Of a stretch of 64,000 bases of DNA, positions 18,579 through 27,739 are shown piece by piece. The number at the start of each line of letters is the position of its first letter. Within the stretch, counting starts at the first letter, position 1. Source of the DNA: Thermoflavifilum aggregans (GTDB taxonomy: Bacteria > Bacteroidota > Bacteroidia > Chitinophagales > Chitinophagaceae); the NCBI RefSeq assembly GCF_002797735.1, contig NZ_PGFG01000001.1:930001-994000 (forward strand), given 5' to 3'. Both the position numbers and the translations under genes were made by a program. The notes beneath the pieces were generated by a model that saw only the letters and a program-made list of their open reading frames with translations, was not told the origin of the DNA and searched no databases.

Positions 18579-20309
18579 ATGCCTGCTCATTTCAAAAGTT
18601 TTTATGCTTTTTTGGTAAGTATTTCCCTGTTGTATGTGCCGCATGCATTTGCACAATCTGCTGATCAGGATTTTAGTGAAATGGCCGGTGCTATCATCCG
18701 TTTTGAAGCCGGATGGCGTGACATCAATCGTTCTATGCAGGATGTGCCCTTGCAATTAATTCGTACCAGAAATGCGTATTTACATCAATGGGAAGATAGC
18801 CTGCAATCCGTTCATTTTGATCGCTTGAGTCAGGAAGGAAAAATAGATTTCATTTTGCTGCAATATACCATTCAACGCAATCTGGATGAGAACAACCAGC
18901 AGCAGCAAGTGTGGACGGTTGTCAGGAAATTGCTTCCACTTACCGACAGCATTTTTCAGATTGCTGGTCAACGGCATGTGGGCAATCAGTTAAACGCCCG
19001 GCATACCGCAGCTATCTTCGATGCATTTGGAAAAACTTTACAACGCAATGCCCGGCAAATTGACCTGACTGATTTATCCGATATGCGACTGGCTTATCAG
19101 GTTTTGCAGGCTGTGGATCATTTGCATGAAATTCTCCAGGATGTATATCAATTCTACAATGAGTACGATCCGGCATTTACCTGGTGGATGCAAACTACCT
19201 ATCGTTTTACTGATTCTGTATTTTCTGTGTATACCGATAGTTTACGTGCAGCTGTTTTGCGAAAGGAAAATATGCATGATCAAAGTGGTATTCATGGTGT
19301 ACCCATTGGCAGGGAAGAGCTGATGAAATTGCTGCATGATGAAATGATTCCCTACACGCCTGAAGAATTGATAGATATTGCCAATCGGGAATATAACTGG
19401 TGTTTGCAGCAGATCAAAAAAGCATCCGCAGCTATGGGTTATGGTGATGATTGGAAAAAAGCATTGGAAAAAGTGAAGGAAAGTTATGTGCCTCCGGGTG
19501 AACAACCTCAGGTGATTCGCGCATTGGAAGAGGAAGCCGTTCAATTTGTGCAGAATCATCATCTCGTTACGATTCCGGATCTGGCTAAGCAAACCTGGAC
19601 GATGGAAATGATGTCGCCCCGGCGACAGCTCGTCAATCCGTTTTTTACAGGTGGAGATGTGCTAAGCATTTCCTATCCTACCAACAGCATGTCGTATGCA
19701 GATAAAATGATGAGCATGCGTGGCAATAATCCGTATTTTTCGCGGGCAACGGTATTTCATGAAATCATTCCAGGACATTATCTGCAGGAATACATGAATG
19801 AACGTTATCGCAGCTACCGCTGGCCTTTTCATACCGCATTCTGGACTGAAGGTTGGGCATTCTACTGGGAAATGCTGTTATGGGATAAAGGATATGATCA
19901 AACACCTGAACAAAAAATTGGTGCTTTGTTCTGGCGCATGCATCGCTGTGCGCGCATTGTGTTTTCCATCAATTTTCATTTAGGTAAATGGACGCCCGAA
20001 CAATGTGTGGAATATCTGATTGATAAAGTGGGACATGAACGCGCCAATGCGGAAGGTGAAGTGCGCCGTTCATTTGAAGGAGGATATGGCCCACTTTATC
20101 AGCTGGCATACATGATAGGTGCCCTGCAATTTTATGCCCTGCATCATGAGTTAGTTGATTCAGGAAAAATGACTGATCAGGATTTTCATGATGCTGTGCT
20201 GAAAGAAGGCAATATGCCTGTTGAAATGGTTCGTGCTGCGTTGGAACATACGCCCTTGAAAAGAGATTATCAGCCGCAATGGCGCTTTTATCAGGAGATT
20301 GGTAGATAA
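18579..20309 (+). CDS. secreted DUF885 family metallopeptidase-like protein
   Basis: The 576-residue protein has a Sec signal (cleavage near HAFAQS), so it acts outside the cytoplasm. It belongs to the DUF885 family, which carries an M3/M32-like zinc site: the motif HEIIPGH begins at His394 (HExxPGH form), and a supporting Glu lies in FWTEGWAFYWE. Most of the rest is helical. Characterised relatives are few; some are carboxypeptidase-like. It lies between two beta-L-arabinofuranosidase genes in the same orientation, suggesting that it handles the peptide part of a glycoprotein or glycopeptide. That link is inference. Confidence 0.82.
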   Translation: MPAHFKSFYAFLVSISLLYVPHAFAQSADQDFSEMAGAIIRFEAGWRDINRSMQDVPLQLIRTRNAYLHQWEDSLQSVHFDRLSQEGKIDFILLQYTIQRNLDENNQQQQVWTVVRKLLPLTDSIFQIAGQRHVGNQLNARHTAAIFDAFGKTLQRNARQIDLTDLSDMRLAYQVLQAVDHLHEILQDVYQFYNEYDPAFTWWMQTTYRFTDSVFSVYTDSLRAAVLRKENMHDQSGIHGVPIGREELMKLLHDEMIPYTPEELIDIANREYNWCLQQIKKASAAMGYGDDWKKALEKVKESYVPPGEQPQVIRALEEEAVQFVQNHHLVTIPDLAKQTWTMEMMSPRRQLVNPFFTGGDVLSISYPTNSMSYADKMMSMRGNNPYFSRATVFHEIIPGHYLQEYMNERYRSYRWPFHTAFWTEGWAFYWEMLLWDKGYDQTPEQKIGALFWRMHRCARIVFSINFHLGKWTPEQCVEYLIDKVGHERANAEGEVRRSFEGGYGPLYQLAYMIGALQFYALHHELVDSGKMTDQDFHDAVLKEGNMPVEMVRAALEHTPLKRDYQPQWRFYQEIGR

Positions 20310-20345
20310 TCGGAAGTTTCTGGCATTTTAAAAAAACGTACTGAA

Positions 20346-22724
20346 ATGAATAAATTATCACGTTTCAGCAGCATGTGGATTGTTTTTTTCTGTGGTGGAA
20401 TTCTTGGATTGCACGCACAGGTAATAGCACAATCCTATTATCCCGAACAAAATGAAGCAGGCCTGATGAAGATCCAGCCAGCCATTGCCATACAAGCATA
20501 TCCGTTTGATCTGGAAGATGTCAGGTTGCTGAATAGTCCGTTTAAAACAGCGATGGAAGCTGATTTGAAGTATCTGCTGGAATTAAGTCCCGATCGTTTT
20601 CTGGCGCATTTTCGCACGCATGCGGGCTTACCGGCTAAGGATTCGGTATATGGTGGGTGGGAATCAGAAGGCCTTGCCGGGCATAGTTTGGGACATTATT
20701 TATCGGCTTGTTCCATGGCTTATGCAGCTACAGGTGATACAGCATTTTTGCATCGAGTACAATATATTGTTTCTGAATTGGCACTCTGTCAGCAAAAGCG
20801 CGGTACCGGATATGTGGGAGCCATTCCTAACGAGGATACTATTTTCGGCCGTGTTGCGCGTGGAGAAATTGAATCCAAAGGTTTTGATTTAAATGGTGGC
20901 TGGTCGCCCTGGTATACCGTACATAAAATCATGGCCGGATTGCTTGATGCGTATTTGTATTGTCATGATCAGCAGGCGTTGGAAGTAGAAAAAGGCATGG
21001 CTGACTGGGCTTATCGGACGGTGAAAAACCTGACTGAAGATCAGATGCAAAAGATGTTGGTTTGTGAATATGGCGGTATGAATGAAGTACTGGCCAATAC
21101 CTATGCTGTAACAGGCGATCCGAAATACCTGCAGCTTGCTTATCGTTTTTATGATCATCGAATTCTCGATTCGCTGGCGATGCAAAAAGATATTTTGCCT
21201 GGCAAACATTCCAATACACAAATTCCCAAAATCATTGGCTGTGCCAGGATTTATGAGCTTACAGGTGATTCGCACATGGATTCGATTGCCGAATTTTTCT
21301 GGAAAGATGTGGTATATCATCATACCTATGCACCTGGTGGAAATGGCAACTACGAGTATTTTGGACAGCCCGACACGTTTCCGCTTTCCGATAACACCAT
21401 GGAAACCTGCCCCACCTACAACATGTTAAAACTTACCACGCACCTGTTTGCATGGCATCCATCGGCCAGCCTGATGGATTATTATGAACGGGCATTGTAT
21501 AATCATATCTTGGCAACCCAAAACCATCAAACCGGGATGATGTGCTATTTTACACCTTTGCGCATGGGAAGCCAAAAAGAATATAGCACGCCTTTCAACT
21601 CTTTCTGGTGTTGTGTGGGCACGGGTATGGAAAATCATGTCAGATATGGACAGGATATTTATGATCACGGTGCAGATGGCAGCTTGTATGTAAATCTGTT
21701 TATTCCTTCTGTCCTTCATTGGAAACAACGGCAAATAATCATTCGCCAGGAAACAAATCTGCCTCAAACAGATACCATCCATTTTTATATTTCTGCACAA
21801 CAAGCTCAGACATTCGCCATCCGCATCCGTAAACCATCATGGGCACACCAGGGAATTATTATGTATGTAAACGGGAAACTTCAAGCTGTACAAATGGATG
21901 ATCATGGATATATGGTAATACGCAGAACATGGCATAATGGAGATCGTATCGATTGCATCATACCGGAAGATATATATACAGTATCTATGCCACACGATTC
22001 CTGCCGGATAGCTATTTTCTACGGACCGGTATTGTTATCCGGGAACTTCGGAAACACGGAACCCGATCCGGTAAATGGCATTCCGGTATTTGTAACCCAT
22101 ACATTTGATGCTGCAAAATGGATCAAACATGATGGGGAAAGTTTAATATTTCATTCCGTAAATGTCGGTCAGCCAGCTGATGTAACCTTGATTCCGTTTT
22201 ATGAAACCAATGACATGTATTATACGGTTTACTGGGATGTATTTACGCTTGAACAATGGACAATCCGCCAAAAACAATACGAAGCAGAAAAGAAAGCTGA
22301 GGAAGAATTGAATCAACGTACCGTTGATGTATTGCGTATGGGTGAAATGCAGCCTGAACGTGATCATCAGTTTACAGGTGAAAGAACCTTTACCTGGGAA
22401 GCTCATCGCCGCAACTGGCGTGCAGCTGGACATGGTGGATATTTCAGCTTTGTCATGAAGGTGGATTCCACGCAACTCAATCAGCTGGTTTGTACCTACT
22501 GGGGCGATGATAACCGCGGAAGAGTATTTGATATTCTGGTGAATGGAACGAAAATAGCAACGGTAGATCTGAATGCATATCGCGAATCGAGATTTTATTT
22601 TATCACTTATGATATTCCTGAAGAACTCACAACGGGAAAAAAACAAATAACCATAACCTTCCGGCCGGAAGAAAACCAGATGGCTGGCCCAGTGTGTGAA
22701 GTAAGGACGATAAAAGCACAATGA
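20346..22724 (+). CDS. GH146-type beta-L-arabinofuranosidase (DUF1680)
   Basis: The 792-residue secreted protein differs clearly from the GH127-type protein upstream and resembles the GH146 group (Bacteroides BT_0349). It opens with YPFDLEDVRLLNSPFKTAMEAD, and GGWESEGLAGHSLGHYLSA is typical. The metal and nucleophile residues are Glu353 and Cys355 (METCPTYN) and Cys422-Cys423 (FWCCVGTGMENH). C-terminal beta domains end near a DUF6805-like region (TFTWEAHRRNWRAAGHGGYFSF). Family knowledge predicts removal of beta-L-arabinofuranose. It is the last gene of the locus and converges on the hydroxyproline genes. Confidence 0.9.
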   Translation: MNKLSRFSSMWIVFFCGGILGLHAQVIAQSYYPEQNEAGLMKIQPAIAIQAYPFDLEDVRLLNSPFKTAMEADLKYLLELSPDRFLAHFRTHAGLPAKDSVYGGWESEGLAGHSLGHYLSACSMAYAATGDTAFLHRVQYIVSELALCQQKRGTGYVGAIPNEDTIFGRVARGEIESKGFDLNGGWSPWYTVHKIMAGLLDAYLYCHDQQALEVEKGMADWAYRTVKNLTEDQMQKMLVCEYGGMNEVLANTYAVTGDPKYLQLAYRFYDHRILDSLAMQKDILPGKHSNTQIPKIIGCARIYELTGDSHMDSIAEFFWKDVVYHHTYAPGGNGNYEYFGQPDTFPLSDNTMETCPTYNMLKLTTHLFAWHPSASLMDYYERALYNHILATQNHQTGMMCYFTPLRMGSQKEYSTPFNSFWCCVGTGMENHVRYGQDIYDHGADGSLYVNLFIPSVLHWKQRQIIIRQETNLPQTDTIHFYISAQQAQTFAIRIRKPSWAHQGIIMYVNGKLQAVQMDDHGYMVIRRTWHNGDRIDCIIPEDIYTVSMPHDSCRIAIFYGPVLLSGNFGNTEPDPVNGIPVFVTHTFDAAKWIKHDGESLIFHSVNVGQPADVTLIPFYETNDMYYTVYWDVFTLEQWTIRQKQYEAEKKAEEELNQRTVDVLRMGEMQPERDHQFTGERTFTWEAHRRNWRAAGHGGYFSFVMKVDSTQLNQLVCTYWGDDNRGRVFDILVNGTKIATVDLNAYRESRFYFITYDIPEELTTGKKQITITFRPEENQMAGPVCEVRTIKAQ

Positions 22725-22747
22725 AGCAATCAAATATTTATTTGCTT
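22724..22747. terminator. weak hairpin between convergent genes
   Basis: AAGCAA (22724-22729) can pair with TTGCTT (22742-22747) across an AT-rich loop between the convergent GH146 and dehydrogenase genes. Short stem, low certainty. Confidence 0.25.
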
Positions 22748-22769
22748 ATACTTTGTAGAAATATTTGCA

Positions 22770-24038
22770 TCAATTCTTCTGAAACCGCAATGGATCAAAG
22801 GGTTGCATATTTATTTCAGGTGTTTCACCTCTGATCAGTTGAGCAAGCAGATAGCCGGTAGCAGGTGCCAGGCTTAAGCCCAGCATACCATGACCGGTGG
22901 CTGCATACAAATTGTCAAAAGGCTTTAACCTGCCGATAAAGGGCAATCCGTCAGGAGCGCATGGCCTGGCCCCTGTCCAGATTTGTGGCGGAAACTGGAT
23001 TTCGGCTTTTAAATCTGGGTAAAAGGCATGTAAAGTCTTTAAAATTCCCCTGATTTTGGCCTGATAGATTGTGTGTGGATCGCCTCCTATTTCCATGGTT
23101 CCGCTTACGCGTAACCTATTTCCCCATGGACTGACAGCAACACGACCTTCCATAAGCAATGCCGGAATATGGATACGTCTTCTGTTCAGCTGCACATCAA
23201 AACTATATCCTTTTCCCGGTTGCAAAGGAATGTTGATATCCATCTTTTTTAACAGCGATGCGGTTTTCACACCTGCTGCCACGATTACGTGATCAAAATG
23301 AAATGTTTCCTGATTTGTAAAGATGTTGTGTACTTTTTGTTGTTGTATTTGCAGATCAGTTATTGTATGCTGCGGATAAAATTTTACGCCGGCTTGCTTC
23401 AACTGCTGGATCAGCCATTGCATCCATTTTCCGGGGTGAATATGGGCATCACCAGGATAATAAATACCGCCAAGCACATGCACACGCGTATCAGGCTCCA
23501 TAATCTGAATTTCCTGATCGCTCAGTATTTCCGCAGGAATGCCACATTCTCTGGCCAGTTTTGCAGCCTTGATTTCTTCTTCCCTTAATTTCTTTGTTTG
23601 AAACAACATCAATAAACCCTTCGTTTCGAATGATAATTCATTCTTTTGTGGCAAAGCAAGATGTTCATATAATTTTCTGCTCAGCAGGCTGATGTCGCGA
23701 AGATGAGGAACGGCATATTGTACATGTTGCGGTGTGCAGTGCTGATGAAATAATTGAATCCATTGCCATAAGGCTTTGTTGAATGAAACATGAAAGGCAA
23801 AAGGACTTTCAGCACGAAACATCCATTTCAATCCCTGCCACACGACACCCGGCGCAGCAAGAGGAACAACATGACTGGGTACAATCATACCTGCATTTCC
23901 CCATGAACAACCCCGATCAAATGCATATTCATCCAGTATATGCACTTCATATCCCTTCTGATGAAGGTAATAGGCCGTACATAAACCGACGATACCACCG
24001 CCGATGATACCAACTGTTTCTCCCATATCATTTATCAT
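22770..24038 (-). CDS. FAD-dependent D-amino acid dehydrogenase (DadA family), probable D-hydroxyproline dehydrogenase
   Basis: The 422-residue DadA/DAO-fold protein starts with the FAD-binding Rossmann motif VGIIGGGIVGLCTAYYLHQKGYEVHILD. The C-terminal flavin motif is NLYAATGHGMLGLSLAPATGYLLAQLI. Alone it would be called a D-amino acid dehydrogenase. It lies 14 bases downstream of a hydroxyproline epimerase, in a cluster with the deaminase and semialdehyde dehydrogenase, so oxidation of cis-4-hydroxy-D-proline to 1-pyrroline-4-hydroxy-2-carboxylate is the likely role. It is the last gene of the operon. Confidence 0.87.
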   Translation of the reverse strand: MINDMGETVGIIGGGIVGLCTAYYLHQKGYEVHILDEYAFDRGCSWGNAGMIVPSHVVPLAAPGVVWQGLKWMFRAESPFAFHVSFNKALWQWIQLFHQHCTPQHVQYAVPHLRDISLLSRKLYEHLALPQKNELSFETKGLLMLFQTKKLREEEIKAAKLARECGIPAEILSDQEIQIMEPDTRVHVLGGIYYPGDAHIHPGKWMQWLIQQLKQAGVKFYPQHTITDLQIQQQKVHNIFTNQETFHFDHVIVAAGVKTASLLKKMDINIPLQPGKGYSFDVQLNRRRIHIPALLMEGRVAVSPWGNRLRVSGTMEIGGDPHTIYQAKIRGILKTLHAFYPDLKAEIQFPPQIWTGARPCAPDGLPFIGRLKPFDNLYAATGHGMLGLSLAPATGYLLAQLIRGETPEINMQPFDPLRFQKN

Positions 24039-24052
24039 GAATGATCTGCAAT

Positions 24053-25054
24053 CTAAATTACCTGAAATCCGAAAGCAAAGGGATCATCTTCATCAACGGT
24101 GATAATGTTGTAACCATATACTTTTGCCCATCCTTCAACGGATGGAATGATAGCTGGTTTGCCGCCTACTGTGGTTTCGGCTTCAACCATGCCTGTGAAG
24201 GTAGATCCGATAATGCTTTCATGGATAAAGGGTTCGGATTTTTTCAATTTTCCTTTGGCATACCATTGAGCCATGCGGGCAGATGTGCCTGTACCGCACG
24301 GCGAACGATCAATGGCTTTATCCCCGTAAAACACGGCGTTGCGGGCTGTTATTCCGGAACGTGTGGGTTGGCCGGTCCACATCACATGCGTTAAGCCCCG
24401 GATGCGTTCATCTTCCGGATGTACGCAGCTGATTTGCTGGTTGAGGCGTTCGCGGATTACACGACTCCAGCTGATGAGCTGTTCTGCACGAAAATATTCC
24501 ATCCCGGGAAAATGCGGTTGCGGATCAATTATTGCATAGAAATTTCCGCCATAGGCAATATCGCAGGTCAGCATGCCCAGATCCGGACAATCTACTTGAA
24601 TGTTTTCAGCATACAAAAACGAAGGAATATTGATAAGCTTCACTGATTTTACTTTTTTCCCTTCCAGCTGGTAATGAGCCTCCACCAGGCCTGCAGGTGT
24701 ATCGAGCCGTAACAATCCCGGCTGGTGGGGTTGAATAAGCCGCTGTTCAACAGCCACCGTTACCGTGCCAATGGTTCCATGTCCGCACATCGGCAAACAG
24801 CCGCTGGTTTCGATAAACAAAATAGAGGCATCATGATCAGGATCATCGGGCGGATAAATCATGCTGCCACTCATCATATCATGCCCGCGGGGTTCAAACA
24901 TCAGTGCCCTGCGTATCCAGTCGTATTCCTGCATGAAATGCAATCGTTTTTCCATGATGTTGTTACCCCGGAGCAAAGGCTGGCCGCCAGCCACTACCCG
25001 CACGGGATTTCCACAGGTATGGGCATCAATGCAAAAAAAGGTTTTATGTGTCAT
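24053..25054 (-). CDS. 4-hydroxyproline 2-epimerase (proline racemase family)
   Basis: The 333-residue enzyme belongs to the proline racemase family. Both catalytic cysteines are present: Cys90 in SGCLPMCGHGTIG and Cys253 in DRSPCGTGTSA. This separates it from trans-3-hydroxyproline dehydratases, where one Cys is Thr or Ser. It converts trans-4-hydroxy-L-proline to cis-4-hydroxy-D-proline, the first step of the bacterial pathway. Epimerase over proline racemase is supported by its neighbours: dehydrogenase, deaminase and semialdehyde dehydrogenase. It starts 14 bases after the aldehyde dehydrogenase stop. Confidence 0.92.
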   Translation of the reverse strand: MTHKTFFCIDAHTCGNPVRVVAGGQPLLRGNNIMEKRLHFMQEYDWIRRALMFEPRGHDMMSGSMIYPPDDPDHDASILFIETSGCLPMCGHGTIGTVTVAVEQRLIQPHQPGLLRLDTPAGLVEAHYQLEGKKVKSVKLINIPSFLYAENIQVDCPDLGMLTCDIAYGGNFYAIIDPQPHFPGMEYFRAEQLISWSRVIRERLNQQISCVHPEDERIRGLTHVMWTGQPTRSGITARNAVFYGDKAIDRSPCGTGTSARMAQWYAKGKLKKSEPFIHESIIGSTFTGMVEAETTVGGKPAIIPSVEGWAKVYGYNIITVDEDDPFAFGFQVI

Positions 25055-25068
25055 GACGGATTGAACAT

Positions 25069-26562
25069 TTATTCAATTTTTGATGAAGTCAGCTGATGAT
25101 TGATAGTTCTCCAGATCTGCAACGGATTTTCATTTTGCAATTCCGGAGGAAGAAACGGATCGGGGAAATTCTGAAAACAAACGGGCCTGACAAAACGCTT
25201 GATTGCATCTGCACCTACGGATGTAAAATGGCTATCGGTGGTAGCGGGAAAAGGACTTCCGTGGTGCATGGCCATGCATACCCGTACACCTGTGGGAACG
25301 CCATTCCATATCATTCTCCCGCAGATCAAGGTCAATGCATCTATCAATCTGCGATATTGTTGCAGATCATTTTCCGTAGCCATCAGTGTACAGGTCAGCT
25401 GGGCTTCCAGCCTGTCTGCCACTTCAAGCATTTCCTCAAAAATTTCGCAGGTTACAATCAGGGCATATGGTCCAAATACTTCTTCATGCAAAACAGGATT
25501 GTCTATGAAGGCGGATGCAGAAGTTAGGGATAATACAGGCTTCGCTTCGAGTGTATGTGTGGATGATGAAAAGGGTATCAGTTCCAGGATCTGTTGCTGA
25601 TGCCGGGCGAGCTGTACTTTTTCGCGGAATGCATGGGCAATACCTTCGTGCAGCATATGCTGGGCCTGTATGTGTTTTAATTTCTCCGTGAGCAATGAGG
25701 TAAAATGCTGCAGTGCTTCACTTTTGATACCTAATATCAATCCGGGCTTTGTACAAAATTGACCTGCACTCAAGGTGATGGATCCGGCAAGCATATCGGC
25801 CAGCGTTGCGGTGTCGCGGGATAATTTTTCCGGTAATAAAAACACCGGATTCACACTGCCCATTTCGGCAAATACGGGAATAGGTTGTTTTCTTTGCCGG
25901 GCGATATCAAACAAAGCCTTACCGGCTACATAGGAGCCTGTGAACCCGACGGCTTTGATAAGCGGATGTTTCACAAGCATTTCGCTGACAGCAGGTGATG
26001 TACCGTGGATATGCTGAAATACATTTTCTGGAAGAGACGATTGTTGTATCGCCTGTTGGATGCAGGCAGCCACCTGGGTGGATGTGTGTGGATGAGCCGG
26101 ATGGGCTTTCACAATGACACTGCAGCCCGCAGCCAGGGCACTCGCTGTATCTCCGCCCGCAGTAGAAAAAGCAAAAGGGAAATTGCTGGCTCCAAACACG
26201 GCCACAGGGCCCAGGGGCACATAGCTCTTTCGCACATCCGGCTGGGCAGATGCCGGATCGTGTACAGCAGTGTCGATTCTGAACTCAGCCCAGATGCCCG
26301 TTTCCAGGGCTTTACCATATTGCTGAAGCTGGAAGAGGGTTCTGGCAAATTCATTCTTCAAACGCAACTCTGGCAGATGGGTTTCTTTCATCGCCAGCGC
26401 AACCAGTTCTGCTTCCCGTGCACGCAGGGTTTCAGCTATTTGATACAGCAGGTCAGCCCTTTGTTTCCAGGATGTTTTTCGGTATGCCAGAAAAGCCTGC
26501 CAGGCGCGTTGCGCCGCCTGTTCAATTTCTGCTGAAGTAGCATCTGGGAATGACATATTCAT
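25069..26562 (-). CDS. alpha-ketoglutaric semialdehyde dehydrogenase (ALDH family)
   Basis: The 497-residue ALDH-superfamily enzyme has the NAD(P)-binding and catalytic parts in order: AVFGASNFPFAFSTAGGDTASALAAG, GFTGSYVAGKAL, general base Glu233 (FAEMGSVNP) and nucleophile Cys270 (SAGQFCTKPG). The AEMGSVNPVF and GGDTASALAAG signatures are those of 2,5-dioxopentanoate dehydrogenases. In this cluster it would oxidise the product of the DapA-fold deaminase to 2-oxoglutarate. The same enzyme type also serves pentose and glucarate oxidation, so it could receive carbon from arabinose if an oxidative route exists, but no such genes are seen here. Confidence 0.9.
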   Translation of the reverse strand: MNMSFPDATSAEIEQAAQRAWQAFLAYRKTSWKQRADLLYQIAETLRAREAELVALAMKETHLPELRLKNEFARTLFQLQQYGKALETGIWAEFRIDTAVHDPASAQPDVRKSYVPLGPVAVFGASNFPFAFSTAGGDTASALAAGCSVIVKAHPAHPHTSTQVAACIQQAIQQSSLPENVFQHIHGTSPAVSEMLVKHPLIKAVGFTGSYVAGKALFDIARQRKQPIPVFAEMGSVNPVFLLPEKLSRDTATLADMLAGSITLSAGQFCTKPGLILGIKSEALQHFTSLLTEKLKHIQAQHMLHEGIAHAFREKVQLARHQQQILELIPFSSSTHTLEAKPVLSLTSASAFIDNPVLHEEVFGPYALIVTCEIFEEMLEVADRLEAQLTCTLMATENDLQQYRRLIDALTLICGRMIWNGVPTGVRVCMAMHHGSPFPATTDSHFTSVGADAIKRFVRPVCFQNFPDPFLPPELQNENPLQIWRTINHQLTSSKIE

Positions 26563-26576
26563 TGGCTTTTTTTAAA

Positions 26577-26618
26577 CCTGCCTGCCGGCAGGCCCAGGAT
26601 GATGAATCAAATTCATGC
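26577..26618. repeat. GC-rich palindrome and second hairpin inside the hydroxyproline operon
   Basis: GCCTGCCGGCAGGC (26580-26593) is a perfect 14-bp palindrome within a longer imperfect one. Beside it, ATGATGAAT can pair with the ATTCAT-GC-ATCAT segment. On the minus strand the GC stem is followed by TTTAAAAAAA, so it may act as a leaky terminator or message stabiliser between the deaminase and dehydrogenase genes. It could also be a dispersed intergenic palindrome; only one copy was noticed. Confidence 0.45.
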
Positions 26619-26628
26619 ATCATGCTGA

Positions 26629-27573
26629 TCAGGAACGGATAGTGGCAGCCGTTTCATGCAACAGTTGCAGATCGTGCATCCATCCAGGTTCGGCAGCCAC
26701 AGCTTTTTGTATCAGCGAAAGAATCTGTTGCCTTTCACCACCGATAAGCGGCAAACGTGGTGGTCTCACATGTTCTGCACCGATACCAGTGACCGAAGCA
26801 GCAAGCTTGATATACTGCACCAGCTTGGGGCTCAGATCCAGCTCCAGCAGAGGCAGAAACCAACGATGAACTTCCAGGGCTTTGTCGATCTGTCGGGATT
26901 GCACCAGATGGTAGAGCAGCACGGTTTCTCTGGGAAAAGCATTCACCAATCCGCCCACCCAGCCGCTGGCTCCCATCAGCATGCTTTCCATGGCTATGGT
27001 ATCCACCCCACAGAGAATGCGATACCGATTGCCAAACTGGTTGATCATGCGCGTTACATTCGATACATCGCGGGTGGAATCTTTCACTGCCTGGATGTTT
27101 TCACAATCTGCCAGCTGTTCAAACATATCAGTCGTTACCATGATCCGATAATCCACCGGATTGTTGTAAATCATGATGGGCAGCTGCACGGCATGCGCCA
27201 CTGCGCGAAAAAACACAACGGTTTCACGGTCATTGGCTTTGTAGCGCATAGGTGGCAACAGCATCAATCCATCCACTCCCAATTGTTCTGCCCATTGTGC
27301 TTCCTCCACGGCAGCTTTTGTGGCCCCTTCCGCAATATTTAGAATTACAGGGATCCGGCCGGCGACTTTTTCCTTCGTGAAGCGGATCAACATTTCTTTT
27401 TCTTCCCGGCTCAGGGTGCTCGACTCACCCAATGTGCCTCCCAGAATAACACCGTGAATGCCTGCTTCAAGCTGGGCAGAAAGATTTTTCCCAAACATCT
27501 GTATATCCAGCTGATCGTCGGCAGTAAATTGTGTGGTGATAGCGGGAAACACGCCTTTCCATTCAAATTTCAT
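26629..27573 (-). CDS. DapA-family lyase, probable 1-pyrroline-4-hydroxy-2-carboxylate deaminase
   Basis: The 314-residue TIM-barrel protein has the DHDPS/NAL features: GGTLGESSTLSREE near residue 45, catalytic Tyr136 (MIYNNPVDY) and Schiff-base Lys164 (IQAVKDSTRD). Lysine biosynthesis is unlikely because it is the first gene of a hydroxyproline operon. The pathway role is deamination of 1-pyrroline-4-hydroxy-2-carboxylate to 2-oxoglutarate semialdehyde. It is divergent from the AraC-type regulator across 166 bases. Confidence 0.88.
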   Translation of the reverse strand: MKFEWKGVFPAITTQFTADDQLDIQMFGKNLSAQLEAGIHGVILGGTLGESSTLSREEKEMLIRFTKEKVAGRIPVILNIAEGATKAAVEEAQWAEQLGVDGLMLLPPMRYKANDRETVVFFRAVAHAVQLPIMIYNNPVDYRIMVTTDMFEQLADCENIQAVKDSTRDVSNVTRMINQFGNRYRILCGVDTIAMESMLMGASGWVGGLVNAFPRETVLLYHLVQSRQIDKALEVHRWFLPLLELDLSPKLVQYIKLAASVTGIGAEHVRPPRLPLIGGERQQILSLIQKAVAAEPGWMHDLQLLHETAATIRS

Positions 27574-27609
27574 TGTATCCGATTTTGATATTAACCAAAC
27601 TGATCACCA

Positions 27610-27617
27610 CAAAAATA
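27610..27617 (-). promoter_or_regulatory. -7 box for the hydroxyproline operon
   Basis: On the minus strand TATTTTTG (27617-27610) matches TAnnTTTG and would place the RNA start about 33 bases before the deaminase ATG. No TTG lies at the right distance, consistent with dependence on an activator such as the adjacent AraC-type protein. Confidence 0.4.
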
Positions 27618-27703
27618 AGAAGCCCTCGGAGCCTGTCTTTTCAGAAAATTGACCATCTTTTGTACAATATTGATATTGTCTTTTTTTACTTATGCCTGAT
27701 GGT

Positions 27704-27711
27704 TAACTTTG
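27704..27711 (+). promoter_or_regulatory. -7 box for the AraC-type regulator
   Basis: TAACTTTG matches the -7 consensus 28 bases before the regulator ATG. The nearest TTG (27676-27678) is 25 bp away, which is longer than usual. Confidence 0.35.
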
Positions 27712-27739
27712 TATATCACAGGTCAGATTTGGTATCCGC

